A DNA stretch of 48,057 nucleotides from a virus. The stretch covers positions 1 to 48,057 of IMG/VR virus record IMGVR_UViG_3300037882_001289, one strand, 5' to 3'. Position 1 is the first letter of the stretch; each line of letters begins with the position of its first letter. Shown in pieces: positions 20,929 through 30,700 of the stretch. Position numbers and translations under genes: made by a program. The notes beneath the pieces were generated by a model, which saw nothing but the letters and a program-made list of their open reading frames with translations, did not search any database and was not told where the DNA came from.

Positions 20929-22625
20929 GCAAGATCGTAATCGACCTTAGGGAACCGCGCGGCCGGATTTCATGCACTCCTTCTTGGACGATTACGGCCA
21001 TGGAGAAGGCGAAGGCTATGCCTGATCGCAAGAAGTTCGTTGACAGAGTAATGCACTTCGAACTAACGCCGAAGAATATCGCTTACGTCAAGTCTTCGTT
21101 CCGGGGGGCTGAGTTCATAGTTCCAGCTTCAGAAGGCAAGAGGAACTTGGTAAACTCCCCCCGCATGCCCTTCGTGACCGCATACGAACCGACTGCGTTG
21201 CAAGCGGAAGCCTTCACTAAGAGCAGAGGTCAGAAGCTCTTCGCCTTCTTCGAGAAGCCGGGATCCGGCAAGACTAAGATGATGCTGGACTGGGCTGTTG
21301 ACCAGTGGTGCTCTGGCGACATCGATGGCCTGTTCGTGCTCAGCTATGCTGGGGTCCACGAGCAATGGATATACGACGAGGCTCCTAAGCACTTGAGCAG
21401 TAAGCTGCCATGGTTTGGCGTTCCTTGGAAGGCAGGGAAGAAGCTAGACGACAGGATCTTCAAACCTGACCCGAATGTATTCAGGGTCTTCTCCATGAAC
21501 TATGAATCATATGCCGTATCCGACGCTGGCTTCGCCGCTGCGAAGAAGTTCGCAGACAGTGGCGCTATGGCAGCGGCTGCAGATGAGAGCCAGAGGCTGA
21601 AGGCGGATGAGAGCAAAGTCTCTGACCGGGCAATAGGGAACCGCGACGATTGGGTCTCAAGGGTCTTAGGATCTGGAGAACCTACACCACTCGGCATCCA
21701 AGATTACTACGCTCAATTCTGCTTCCTTGACCCCAAGATCGTTGGCTGTTGGACGCTAGAAGGATTCAAATCTATGTTCTGCCGAATGGGCGGTTATGAG
21801 AACAGGACAGTGATTGGATATCACAATCAGGAGTATCTCCATAAGAGAATGGCGCCATATGTCCACGTCGGTGCTCCTGATATCGCGGCCAAGCAGATAT
21901 TCGAAGTCAGTCGCTTTAACCTTGGCCAAAGGGTCAGGGAAGCTTACGATCAACTGAAAGAGGAGTTGGTTCTCGACCTCAGTAACTATGATCCAGAATC
22001 AGGGATATATCGCCTGAGGTCAGAGCTTGCTAAGGCCACCAAGCTCAGAGAGATTGCTTGCGGAAGGATCACTGACCGGGAAGGCAAGGTCCATCAGATA
22101 GACAACACGAGGATGGAGCTTCTGATGTCTTTGCTGGACATCTACCGTGGCAACAAAGCAATCATATGGTCTTGCTTCAAGGAAGACCATCGCATGCAAG
22201 CTGAAGCTCTTGCTGGTAAGGCTGAAGTCCTCAATGGCGACACGCCTAAGGGTCAACGTAGAGAGATGGTTGAGCGATTCAAGGATTCTGATAGCGGATT
22301 GCAATATCTCATATGCTCCCCCGCCGCTGGGGGAACAGGTTGGAACATGCAAGGAGCAGCATGGAGGAATATCTACTACTGCAGCAACAACAATGCAGGG
22401 CAGATCTGGCAGTCTTGGATGAGGCTGTATCGGCTTGGGACCACCAAGGACGTTCACAGCATTGATATCGTAGCCCGCAATACGGTCGATATCGGAACGC
22501 TAAACTCCAATAGGAGGAAGCGTGATATCTCAGATATGTCTATATCTGAGTTCAAGAGCATAATGAATGACACGCAGGTAGAGAATGAAGATTTCACTCT
22601 GTCTGCATTCTATGGAGATGAATGA
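20925..22625 (+). CDS. SNF2/SF2-type helicase
   Basis: 566 residues. Walker A is FEKPGSGKTKMMLDW (GSGKT about 112-117), the DExx box is AADESQRLK near 219, and motifs V/VI include CSPAAGGTGWNMQ and QIWQSWMRLYRLG (about 495-507; arginine finger). The two RecA-like lobes are separated by about 200 residues, as in SNF2-like phage helicases. The family translocates on duplex DNA or remodels forks; in phages it may aid replication restart or recombination. Overlaps both neighbours. Confidence 0.87.
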   Translation: MSKIVIDLREPRGRISCTPSWTITAMEKAKAMPDRKKFVDRVMHFELTPKNIAYVKSSFRGAEFIVPASEGKRNLVNSPRMPFVTAYEPTALQAEAFTKSRGQKLFAFFEKPGSGKTKMMLDWAVDQWCSGDIDGLFVLSYAGVHEQWIYDEAPKHLSSKLPWFGVPWKAGKKLDDRIFKPDPNVFRVFSMNYESYAVSDAGFAAAKKFADSGAMAAAADESQRLKADESKVSDRAIGNRDDWVSRVLGSGEPTPLGIQDYYAQFCFLDPKIVGCWTLEGFKSMFCRMGGYENRTVIGYHNQEYLHKRMAPYVHVGAPDIAAKQIFEVSRFNLGQRVREAYDQLKEELVLDLSNYDPESGIYRLRSELAKATKLREIACGRITDREGKVHQIDNTRMELLMSLLDIYRGNKAIIWSCFKEDHRMQAEALAGKAEVLNGDTPKGQRREMVERFKDSDSGLQYLICSPAAGGTGWNMQGAAWRNIYYCSNNNAGQIWQSWMRLYRLGTTKDVHSIDIVARNTVDIGTLNSNRRKRDISDMSISEFKSIMNDTQVENEDFTLSAFYGDE

Positions 22626-22771
22626 TGAACCCTAAAAAACTTGCTTTGATTATGATAGCGGCCTTCGCTGCTTTATCGTTTACTGAGATTGTAATATCTC
22701 ACTCTCAAGCTGAAAGTGATTGCGCAGCCAGCAAAGGTTTCGCCAGCTGCGCAAAGTTGTTGGCAGATTAA
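22622..22771 (+). CDS. Small membrane or exported protein, 49 aa
   Basis: Starts at an ATGATGA overlap with the helicase stop. KK at residues 5-6, then a hydrophobic segment (LALIMIAAFAALSFTEIVI), then a polar tail with two cysteines (CAASKGFASC). This could be an uncleaved signal anchor or a Sec signal with a small disulfide-bonded mature peptide. Last rightward gene; 18 bases separate its stop from the convergent fibre gene. Confidence 0.6.
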   Translation: MMNPKKLALIMIAAFAALSFTEIVISHSQAESDCAASKGFASCAKLLAD

Positions 22772-22789
22772 GCGGCCATATTTATTAAA

Positions 22790-24427
22790 TCAGTAATCCG
22801 TTTCGATGTAGTGGCTGAAAATCTTAAGGCCGACGACGCTGGACGTGCCCCCCACGCTCATCTGTGCAACCGGGGCGATCAGGGTCGTATTGGTCGGCAG
22901 GTCAGTTGTGATCGTCCCCGACGCCTCGGCCCCCGACACCAGGTCCGTCACCCGATAACCCACCGATTGCGTCGTGCCGGGGCGGGCAAACAGCACCAAT
23001 TCATAGACGCTAGTGCGGTCCACGGTCGGCACGGGAAAGGACGCGCCAAGGTCGATCTTGGTGGCCGTGCCCGAACCGTCATTGTGCATCATCTGAATGT
23101 TCGTATCGGCGGCATCCCAGCCCATGCCAACCATGTTCACGATGCTGGATGTTTCGACATCCGTGGGCGTCGTCACGACCCGCATTCCAGAGAACGCACG
23201 ATTGGTCGTCGTCGATACACCAATTGCCGGACCCCAGCGCATGATGTCCATAAACCCGCCGTCGCCCGCCGTCGCCGCCCCAATGGTCCATTGGTTGTTG
23301 TTGCCCCGGAAGCCCACGACAGCAGTCGTCGCCGCCACAGTCACCAGATATTCCAACCCCCGCATACGGCTAAACCGGTTCGTCGTTGCCACGCTGGCAG
23401 TCGAGGCTGTGCCTGTCGAGGTATAGGCGATCCCCCATTGCGTGGCCGTCGTGCTGTTGCCGTTTGGCAAAAACATCGCCACCCGGTTGGTGGCCAGCAG
23501 CGGCTGCAAAGATGTGTCCAGCCCAGACGGCCCGACGATGCCCAACAGAATGCGCCCCGCCAATGACCGACCGAATAACTTGACCCCGCCCGCCACTGGT
23601 GTCGTTGGAGTGCTGATCGCTGGAAGGCGTAATTGGCCACCCTCAATCTCAACATCCGATGCCCCGGAAAAGGTCCCCGCGTCATTGTACTGCACTTCGC
23701 CAGATGAACCGCCCGGCGACCCCCCGCCGCCAGCCGCAACAGTCAACGTCCCTGCCACATCATCATAGGTAAGCGTCACCCCGGACCCAGCCACCAGCAG
23801 CGCCGCCGTCCGGTCATCTAACGCTTCTGCAAAGTCCGTGATCGTACTGGCTGTCTGGTTATGCGCGGCAGGCGCAAAGGTAAGCGGAACGTCCGACAAA
23901 TCAGCATAGCTGCCCGATGTCGCCACTGTCGCCAAATCTCCGGGCTGCACCGCCGTTATGGCAAGTACCCCTTGAGCCAACGTAGCATAGGTTGCGTTAC
24001 CTTCTGCTGGTGTCAGATAGCCAGGATGAGGGTCTGGAGCAGCGACGTGAGTAGCAATGCCTGCCGCCATTCTTGCATCTGCCGCAGAGACAAAGTCGCT
24101 GATGTCTGCAGCAACATGTCCATGAACTGCCGCCGCGAAGGCTCCAGAACTGACCAAAGCAGCAGTGCCAAGCCCAAGCACAGTCCTTGCTGCAGCTGGA
24201 TCAGCCGTGGCCAAGAGAGCCAGCCCGGTGACCATAGCTTGGGAATCATCTAGCTTTGAAGCGAGCAGCGTCTGAATATTGCCATATTCGGCAATAAGAT
24301 CAAGCCGCTGCGTCGCGGCAGGTGATCCAAGAGGCGGTGGCGTCCAATCTGCAGTCTGAGCGAATGCAGAAGCCCCCAGCATAAGCTGGAGGCTCAGGAA
24401 GCATAATCCGATTGCGCGTTTGATCAT
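22790..24427 (-). CDS. Tail fibre/receptor-binding protein with Sec-like signal peptide
   Basis: 545 residues. The N-terminus looks like a cleavable Sec signal (MIKR, hydrophobic core, ASAFAQ), odd for a virion protein. Ala/Thr/Gly-rich fibre-like repeats follow (TLAQGVLAITAVQPGDLATV), then a Gly-rich linker near residue 235 and a C-terminal domain. The last 130 residues (GWDAADTN, TKIDLGASFPVPT, GGTSS) closely match the fibre encoded at 25807-26817. DNA for the C-terminal two thirds looks more GC-rich than its surroundings, suggesting acquisition. Probable host-recognition protein. Confidence 0.75.
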   Translation of the reverse strand: MIKRAIGLCFLSLQLMLGASAFAQTADWTPPPLGSPAATQRLDLIAEYGNIQTLLASKLDDSQAMVTGLALLATADPAAARTVLGLGTAALVSSGAFAAAVHGHVAADISDFVSAADARMAAGIATHVAAPDPHPGYLTPAEGNATYATLAQGVLAITAVQPGDLATVATSGSYADLSDVPLTFAPAAHNQTASTITDFAEALDDRTAALLVAGSGVTLTYDDVAGTLTVAAGGGGSPGGSSGEVQYNDAGTFSGASDVEIEGGQLRLPAISTPTTPVAGGVKLFGRSLAGRILLGIVGPSGLDTSLQPLLATNRVAMFLPNGNSTTATQWGIAYTSTGTASTASVATTNRFSRMRGLEYLVTVAATTAVVGFRGNNNQWTIGAATAGDGGFMDIMRWGPAIGVSTTTNRAFSGMRVVTTPTDVETSSIVNMVGMGWDAADTNIQMMHNDGSGTATKIDLGASFPVPTVDRTSVYELVLFARPGTTQSVGYRVTDLVSGAEASGTITTDLPTNTTLIAPVAQMSVGGTSSVVGLKIFSHYIETDY

Positions 24428-24428
24428 T

Positions 24429-24770
24429 TCAGCGACCCTGACCTTTGATGATTGCTTTGGCCTTATCCATCATAACCGAATCTCGAGCCTGAAGGCCTTT
24501 GATGGCATCAGGGACAGATCGTTTGGCGTATGCAACCGCCTGTTCCTGGATCTTGGCCTCAATCGAAGTCGTGGACTGTTTGACCCCGGTCTCAAGAGCA
24601 CGATTCAGGGCTTCGCGCATCAGCTGCTCAGCCTTGAGACCAAAGTAGCGCCGGACAGAAGTCAGCAGCATGGCGCCAAGCGTTCCGAGCAAAGCGACCA
24701 GCAGGGGGGCTAGCACGTCGTTGATGACAGGCTCAAGGGCCTTCATCATTTCGTTGATCAGTTCTTGCAT
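24429..24770 (-). CDS. Holin-like membrane protein
   Basis: 113 residues from ATG 24770, with GAGGAACTGA upstream. One strong hydrophobic segment (LAPLLVALLGTLGAMLLTSV, about residues 16-35) is followed by an amphipathic, charged cytoplasmic tail. It lies directly downstream of the endolysin in the same operon, as expected for a single-span holin. Holin identity is inferred from topology and context. Confidence 0.65.
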   Translation of the reverse strand: MQELINEMMKALEPVINDVLAPLLVALLGTLGAMLLTSVRRYFGLKAEQLMREALNRALETGVKQSTTSIEAKIQEQAVAYAKRSVPDAIKGLQARDSVMMDKAKAIIKGQGR

Positions 24771-24780
24771 ATTCAGTTCC

Positions 24781-25446
24781 TCATGCTTCGTTGGTTGATA
24801 CTGCGCCTTCGATCGTGACCTTCGGAAGATAGATCGGGCGACGTTCGAAAGTTGATGGCCACCGGGATCCTTTCGGGAGCATTCTGCTTTTCTCAATCTT
24901 TGTGACGCTAACGGTGTTGCTCTGGTTACCACCGAGAACGATGAAATTCTTGTCGCCGTCGTGCCCAAGACATATTGCAACATGACCCCCCGTCTCTCTC
25001 TCGAAAGACAGGATGCATCCGTAAGTCGGTTCGGTGTATTCTCCAAGCAGAGCCCAGTTCCGGGCCCAATAGGGATTCACTCCAAGTGCTCCAGGAAACA
25101 CTTCATCCGGGAGAGTGCGTTTGATACAGGTCTCTGCGAAATCACCGCACCAAGGGTACACCGAAGGATCACCGAGTAAAGCTCCGTCGCTCTTCAAGAA
25201 CTCAGTGAGCTTCTTCTTGTCGCGGATCTCATGGAGACCGTAGACTGTCTTGGCCAGAGTGACCCAAGGAAGCTCGCCTGCCGTGTGAGCTCCTGGACCG
25301 GGCTTCCCTCCAGCCTCTACGTAGGCAAGGACGCCGCCACGCGTCTTGGGACCATAGATCCCGTCGATATTTCCGACTGGATATCCGAGGTTATCCAGCG
25401 CCGCTTGAAGCAGAGCTGTAGCTTCTTTGAGTTCATTAGGCGTCAT
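24781..25446 (-). CDS. Endolysin: peptidoglycan-binding plus NlpC/P60-like hydrolase (TIGR02594-type)
   Basis: 221 residues. Residues 5-45 form a PG_binding_1-like repeat (LLQAALDNLGYPVGNIDGIYG). The catalytic part has PWCGDFAETC (C100 as nucleophile) and GGHVAICLG (H155), followed by FIVLGGNQSNTVSV and SRWP, matching the TIGR02594 cysteine-hydrolase family common in phages of Gram-negatives. It should cut peptidoglycan peptides. No signal peptide, so release depends on the neighbouring holin. Confidence 0.87.
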   Translation of the reverse strand: MTPNELKEATALLQAALDNLGYPVGNIDGIYGPKTRGGVLAYVEAGGKPGPGAHTAGELPWVTLAKTVYGLHEIRDKKKLTEFLKSDGALLGDPSVYPWCGDFAETCIKRTLPDEVFPGALGVNPYWARNWALLGEYTEPTYGCILSFERETGGHVAICLGHDGDKNFIVLGGNQSNTVSVTKIEKSRMLPKGSRWPSTFERRPIYLPKVTIEGAVSTNEA

Positions 25447-25449
25447 GGT

Positions 25450-25773
25450 TCATGGCCTTTCGTCAATCAGCTTTTCGAGGCTCGATTCGATTTTGCTGAG
25501 GGTTGATTGGATGTTGCGCAGATCAGAAGATTGTCCGGCGGCAGATAATTCTACAGCTCGAAGTCTAGCTTCTGAAGCAGCTTCAGCTGCACGGACACGG
25601 GTTTCCTCTGCCGATCGTTGAAGATCTGAGGATTGAACTCGCTCTTCGAGGTTCTGTATCCGAGTAGCTGTGATACCCCAAGTAACCCCGATCCCGATGA
25701 CCAAAGTTCCGACTGATACGACCATAGTCAAATAGTTACCTAGCGTCATCTTAGGCTCATACTCTACTCTCAT
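25450..25773 (-). CDS. Membrane protein with coiled coil (spanin or second-holin candidate)
   Basis: 107 residues; AAGGAGCG upstream of ATG 25773. A single transmembrane segment (YLTMVVSVGTLVIGIGVTWG, about 14-33) is followed by a long charged coiled coil to the end. The topology fits an inner-membrane spanin or an accessory lysis protein. No outer-membrane lipoprotein partner is embedded nearby; the only lipobox peptide is at 46920. Located directly upstream of the endolysin. Confidence 0.6.
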   Translation of the reverse strand: MRVEYEPKMTLGNYLTMVVSVGTLVIGIGVTWGITATRIQNLEERVQSSDLQRSAEETRVRAAEAASEARLRAVELSAAGQSSDLRNIQSTLSKIESSLEKLIDERP

Positions 25774-25806
25774 TGTTACGCTCCTTTCTGCCCGGATCGT
25801 TGGGGG

Positions 25807-26817
25807 TTAGTCGTTGAATTCGAGCGTGACGCCGCCGAAAGCGAAACCGACTGCGCTGCTGGTGCCGCCTGCGCTGACCACAAAATGCAAAGACAATACT
25901 TGGCCAGCCCCAGATGGGTGCGTAAAACTGCCAGTGGCCACAGCGCCAGTCAACAAGTTCACGACTTCATAATACACCTTGGCAGCTTCATCGTTCGGGC
26001 TAAAAAACCTGACATCATACATGTTGTTGAAGTTGGCGGTCGGAACCGGAAAGGATGCCCCAAGGTCAATTTTTGTCGCTGAACCAGTGGACCTGTAAAT
26101 TACTTGGCAATTTGTATCAGCTGCGTCCCACCCGAAACAGAAAGAGTTATTGACGGATGACGGTTCAACATCAGTGTTTGTGAATCCTGTGGACATGCCG
26201 AAGCGCGCCCTCAAAGTGGCGGCTGCTGCTCCTTCGGAAATGCCGACCCTAAAGTTTAGGTCGAAACCGCCGCCCAACGTAGGGTCGCCAAAAGTAACCT
26301 GTCCGGCGTTACTATATAAATACGCGATAGCGTTCGTGGCTGGTGTTGACTGCGTTACGGTCAAGTGCCGATATTTGCGCTGGATGTTGCCCGCCAGTGG
26401 GGTCGCCCAACGGTGGTTTCCCAACGTCCCGGCTACTTGGTTAAGGGCGATGCCTTGGTCCACCAATGCTGCGGTGCCACCGTTGGGGGAAGTAATACAA
26501 GCAGCGGTTCTAAGTGGCCCGGACCGGAGCCTTGCACCAGCCTTTCCGGTTTTCTCGCGCAACTTGCCAACGACAAAAGCATCTCCACTGATAGCGGCAT
26601 CGCCGCCGATAGTGGCGTTTCCGGTGACTGCGATATTTGTGAAAGTCCCAGGACCCGACGCAGCAAGAGCAAGTGCCATCAATTCAGCATAGACGGCATT
26701 CATCTCTGCGACCATCAAAGGCGTCCAGTCGATGAAACCTTGCCATGCGCCATCAAAGGTCACTTGATCTTGCGATCGGTTAGGAGCAGGGCTGGGGGGC
26801 GGCGTCAGAGTTGTCAT
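25807..26817 (-). CDS. Tail fibre protein, paralogue of the distal fibre
   Basis: 336 residues. Pro-rich start, then a collagen/beta-helix-like hexapeptide stretch (ATIGGDAAISGDAFVVG) typical of fibre shafts, then a receptor-binding-like C-terminal half. The last 130 residues share GWDAADTN, TKIDLGASFPVPT and GGTSSAVGF with the fibre at 22790-24427, showing a shared terminal domain. There is no signal peptide here. It overlaps the upstream tail gene by 4 bases, so it is likely the primary virion fibre. Confidence 0.75.
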   Translation of the reverse strand: MTTLTPPPSPAPNRSQDQVTFDGAWQGFIDWTPLMVAEMNAVYAELMALALAASGPGTFTNIAVTGNATIGGDAAISGDAFVVGKLREKTGKAGARLRSGPLRTAACITSPNGGTAALVDQGIALNQVAGTLGNHRWATPLAGNIQRKYRHLTVTQSTPATNAIAYLYSNAGQVTFGDPTLGGGFDLNFRVGISEGAAAATLRARFGMSTGFTNTDVEPSSVNNSFCFGWDAADTNCQVIYRSTGSATKIDLGASFPVPTANFNNMYDVRFFSPNDEAAKVYYEVVNLLTGAVATGSFTHPSGAGQVLSLHFVVSAGGTSSAVGFAFGGVTLEFND

Positions 26818-27704
26818 GTCAATCCCTCGACTTCGATTGCGATTGTTGCGTAGTCAGGAGTTTTCATCAACTCCGTGATGTTGGTGTAACGTCCATAAGA
26901 GAGCGTCCACCTTTGATTGTCTTCGCCTATCCAGACGCAAGCTTCCGTTCTTAGGGAAGCGAGCAGAGATTCCATGGGCCATAGATCATTGGCCGTCATC
27001 TTGATCTCATATTCACGCTTCAAGGAGTATCCACGCTTGATCAACTGATCATAGTCGCCAAATACGTTCCTCTCTTTGCGGCTGTAATCTATGATGCTGC
27101 CATTCATGTCTCCGATAGTCTCGCCCATATATCTTGATCGACCGAGGAACAAGACGCCACATGAAGTAGCAGCTCCGTCGCCTTCAATATCGACTAAGAT
27201 GTCAGCGCCAGAATAGAGCGGAAGATCGAAGAACGTAGCGTCTGAAGCAGGAAGGATAGGCTCAAATCCCCAAGCCCAATAAGAGGCAGTGAGGTTAGAT
27301 ATATCCTTTAGTTCCTTTGTCTGGTCATAGACTACAGTTCCATTGTCTACGCGAACACGGACCCTCTTGCCTTTAGCGTTAAGGATGATCGCAGTATCGA
27401 TATAAGTCGTAGCTGCGATTGATACTTCAATATCTCCAACACCATCTGTCGCCCAACTAATGTATTGGTCGAACATCGCCATCTTATTGATGGCACCGAC
27501 AACCGCCCAAGTCGGTTCATCTTTGTCAAGGCCGACAGGGATCGTGTCGCTTGTGCCAGAAGCTGCCACAACTTCATACAAAGTAGTGTCGAGGTATTTC
27601 TTGATTCCTTTAGCGTAAGTACCAGCCGTCCACAATGATTCAGTGATCGGAATGTTGGTTGTCAACATAGCCTCTGTCACTGCCATAGGCACAATGATCT
27701 TCAT
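26814..27704 (-). CDS. Tail protein downstream of tape measure
   Basis: 296 residues. The N-terminal region (WTAGTYAKGIKKYLDTTLYEVV) resembles a carbohydrate-binding-like or baseplate module seen in phage tail proteins, followed by a beta-rich body with GSIIDYSRKERNVFGDY. It is directly downstream of the tape-measure gene, where distal-tail or tail-tip proteins lie. It is the only gene between the tape measure and the fibres, so the tail tip appears minimal. The specific role is inferred from synteny. Confidence 0.65.
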   Translation of the reverse strand: MKIIVPMAVTEAMLTTNIPITESLWTAGTYAKGIKKYLDTTLYEVVAASGTSDTIPVGLDKDEPTWAVVGAINKMAMFDQYISWATDGVGDIEVSIAATTYIDTAIILNAKGKRVRVRVDNGTVVYDQTKELKDISNLTASYWAWGFEPILPASDATFFDLPLYSGADILVDIEGDGAATSCGVLFLGRSRYMGETIGDMNGSIIDYSRKERNVFGDYDQLIKRGYSLKREYEIKMTANDLWPMESLLASLRTEACVWIGEDNQRWTLSYGRYTNITELMKTPDYATIAIEVEGLT

Positions 27705-27713
27705 TTGAAGCTC

Positions 27714-30700
27714 TCAATTAGATGTTGAAGTTCTAGTCTTCGGCATTCCGTCGTTGTTCCACTGGTCCAGGATCTTCTGGCTGAACCCGACGTGCTTAGC
27801 TATTTGAAGCAACACGGCAAGAAGGTCAGAGTTCTTTGTCCTGTCTGAATCAGCACCAGCCGAACCTTGGTCAATCTCTTCGTCATTGGCCGCTTGCGCT
27901 TGAGCGGCAGGAGACCCTTTAGCTGGATAATCAATAGCCCCTTGAGCTCTTCTATATTCCAACATAGTCCGGAAGTCATTCGGGTCGAGCTGCTCTTTGA
28001 GATCTTGAACTGCATCAGCTGTACCCCCCAGAGCCTCTTGAAGCTGCACGAACAGGGGGGCGAGTTTGATCAACTTAGCTGCAGCTTGGGTCCGGCCTGC
28101 AGCTTCGAGATTGTCAACCAGCGTCCGGTATTCTTCGATACTCTTTGGCAATGAAGCTCCAACGCCAGCCTTATTAAAGCCGACCTTGAGCTGTTGACTC
28201 AGCGCTAGGATCTTCTCTTCATTGGTGTAGAAATTATCGAAGTAATAACTAGTAGCCTGAAGGAAGTTCTGAATGTTTCCGAAGATCTTGACGATCTGGT
28301 TTGAAGCTTTAGCTCCCTTGATTGAGACATCAAACAAATCGAAACCAAGCAATTTGAAGGTCTTGTTAACGACTTTCAATTGCATTGCAACGCGAGCCAG
28401 AGTTGACATTGCGTCTTCTCCGGCCTTCTTCATTGACATTAGGCCAGGCACTCTTTTCGCGAATGCATTGCCCATACCTTTCAGTTGATTCTGAAGCTTC
28501 TCTGCGATCTCTTGCTTTGTCAGATCCTTAGTGCTGAACCAGATCGTCCTGCGAAACTTCTCGAATACCTTAGCGTCAACTCCAATAGCCTCAGCGTTCT
28601 TCCTGACGCTCTTCTGAATCTTGACTATCGTGTTTACGATAGGGTCACGGAGAGCTTTGGCTGCATTAGCCATTTCTACCGAAGTCTTTTTCGAAAGGCC
28701 CCAGAACTTCTTCTTCTCTAGGGTCTGGAACGTCTGGACGAAAGCGCCCATATTCTTTACGTTGATCTTCAAACCAGCGTCAAGAACTTTAGTCTTAGTT
28801 TTGAAGAAACTTAGCACTGCTCCAAGACCAGCGATGATTGGCATTATAGCGCCTGCCGCAGCAGCGAGGCCACCTAGGCTAGCAGTAGCGCCGCTGAGAA
28901 CAGTAGACAGATAAGTCCCTGCTGCGCCGATGCCGCCGCCTGCTCCGAACAGAGAACTGATCAAACCAGAAGCTCCAGAACCAAAGCTCCCGAGTATCCC
29001 CATCAATCCGCCGCCACCGCCAGAAGCTCCACCAAAGCCTAGCAAAGTGCTAAGAAGCCCCCCGCCGCCTGCTGTCGGCGATACTCCAGCTGCAAGGGAA
29101 CCAGCATCGCTAGCTGTGGTGCTAAAGCCCATGGACATCATTATGCGATTGCGCATAGCGTAGCTGACCATTTCGCTGATCATCCCAGTGAAGCTGTCTT
29201 TTACGCTATCAACGAACGAATCAAAGTCTTTGAACCCGCGAGACACAAAATCGCCCCAAGCATCAGAAACTCCCTCGATAGCGCCAATCATGGGCCGATC
29301 GAGCTCTTCCTGCAACTTCTCTGCAGCTTTCTGCGAATCCTCAAGAGCCTTCTTGGCTTCCTTCTGAGCTTCTGTAAGCTTCTTGCCAGCGCCACCACCA
29401 GACTTGCCTGTGCGTTTCATCTGCTCTTCGAGCTTCTTGGCGGCGACTTCAGCATCCTGGAGCTGACGGTAGAAACCGTTCGGATCTTCCTGGCTGAACT
29501 GGCCACCAATAACGCCACCAGGCGTCATCCCGCGCCCACCGCCCACAGCCTTGGCGTGAGCACCCATAGCGCCCAAGGCTGACCATATGCTTGAGGCCGC
29601 TAACTGGGCTTTACCAGCAAGAGCATCAGCCCAGCTAGCAGCGCCAGCCAGAGCATTGGCAGCAGCATTTGCACCATCGACAAAGTCCCAGATACTGAAT
29701 GTAGAAGATTCAGTAGCCCCTTGCACTTCACCTGCTTGCAGAACAATGTCAGCCATAGAGCTATAGACGCTCTGCAAGGCAGGCGGCATATTGCTTACGC
29801 TTCCGTAAGCTGCTTCAAGAGAATATTGCACTTCAGCGGCTGCCAAAGCTTGATCTCTTAGGCTAGAAGCTCCTTGAAGATCAGACAGAGCAGATTTCAG
29901 CCTTGCTGCTTCATCTGCAGCTAGGCCAAATTCAGCCTTGATCTGAGAGACAGTCCCGACAAAACCTTTGCCAGCTGCAACGATCTTCAGCTCAGTGAGA
30001 TCAGCAGTCGCTTTATCAATAGCGACGCTCATCGCATTGAAGACTTCCTGAAGGCGGATATCCTTCATGGCTTGAAGCGCAAGACGCGCTTGGGTTGTCA
30101 ATGAGCCGTATTTAGCCTTCAAGCCATCAGTGCTTACCGAAGCGGCATTGACTGCAGATACGTATTCTTGAGCTGCAGAGCTGAGATCTTGGAAGACTTC
30201 TTTCAACGTCTTCGCTTTCTCCTCCGAAGAGAAGAATGACATAGCCATTTGAATGGCCGCAGCACCGATAGCGATAACGGCAATCGTCGCCAAAGAAATA
30301 GGGCTAAGCATTCCGAGGAATGCAGCCTTCAGAGAAGCGCCAACACTCTTACCGCTAGAAGCGACTTGAGTAAGAACTTGAGATATCTGCGTACCTTGCT
30401 GCATAGCGAGGATCAAAGGGTTTTGTCCTGCAGCGAGCATGACCATGATGTCATTACCCTGAGCAACGAGGTTGCCCATAGAACCAGCTGCTGCGTTAGT
30501 TTGGTGGCCGTAGCGTTGAGCTGCAGCGCCAGTGGCGAGGAACTGAGCCTCTGCCATCTTCATCATGCGAGCATGTTGAGCTTGCGTCGCTACACCTTGC
30601 TTCAAAGCAAGATCGATCTGCTCAACAGCTTGTTGATATCGCATGCTGTTCGCATAGACAGGGTCTATGGACATGCGAAGAGCGTTGAATGAATTCTGTT

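Noticed and set aside
20339-21031. 230-codon minus-strand frame
   Set aside because: Overlaps four tightly packed rightward genes with proper ribosome-binding sites; it looks like a mirror frame.
22811-23566. 251-codon plus-strand frame under the distal fibre gene
   Set aside because: Arg/His/Pro-rich shadow of a GC-rich antisense gene; no ribosome-binding site.
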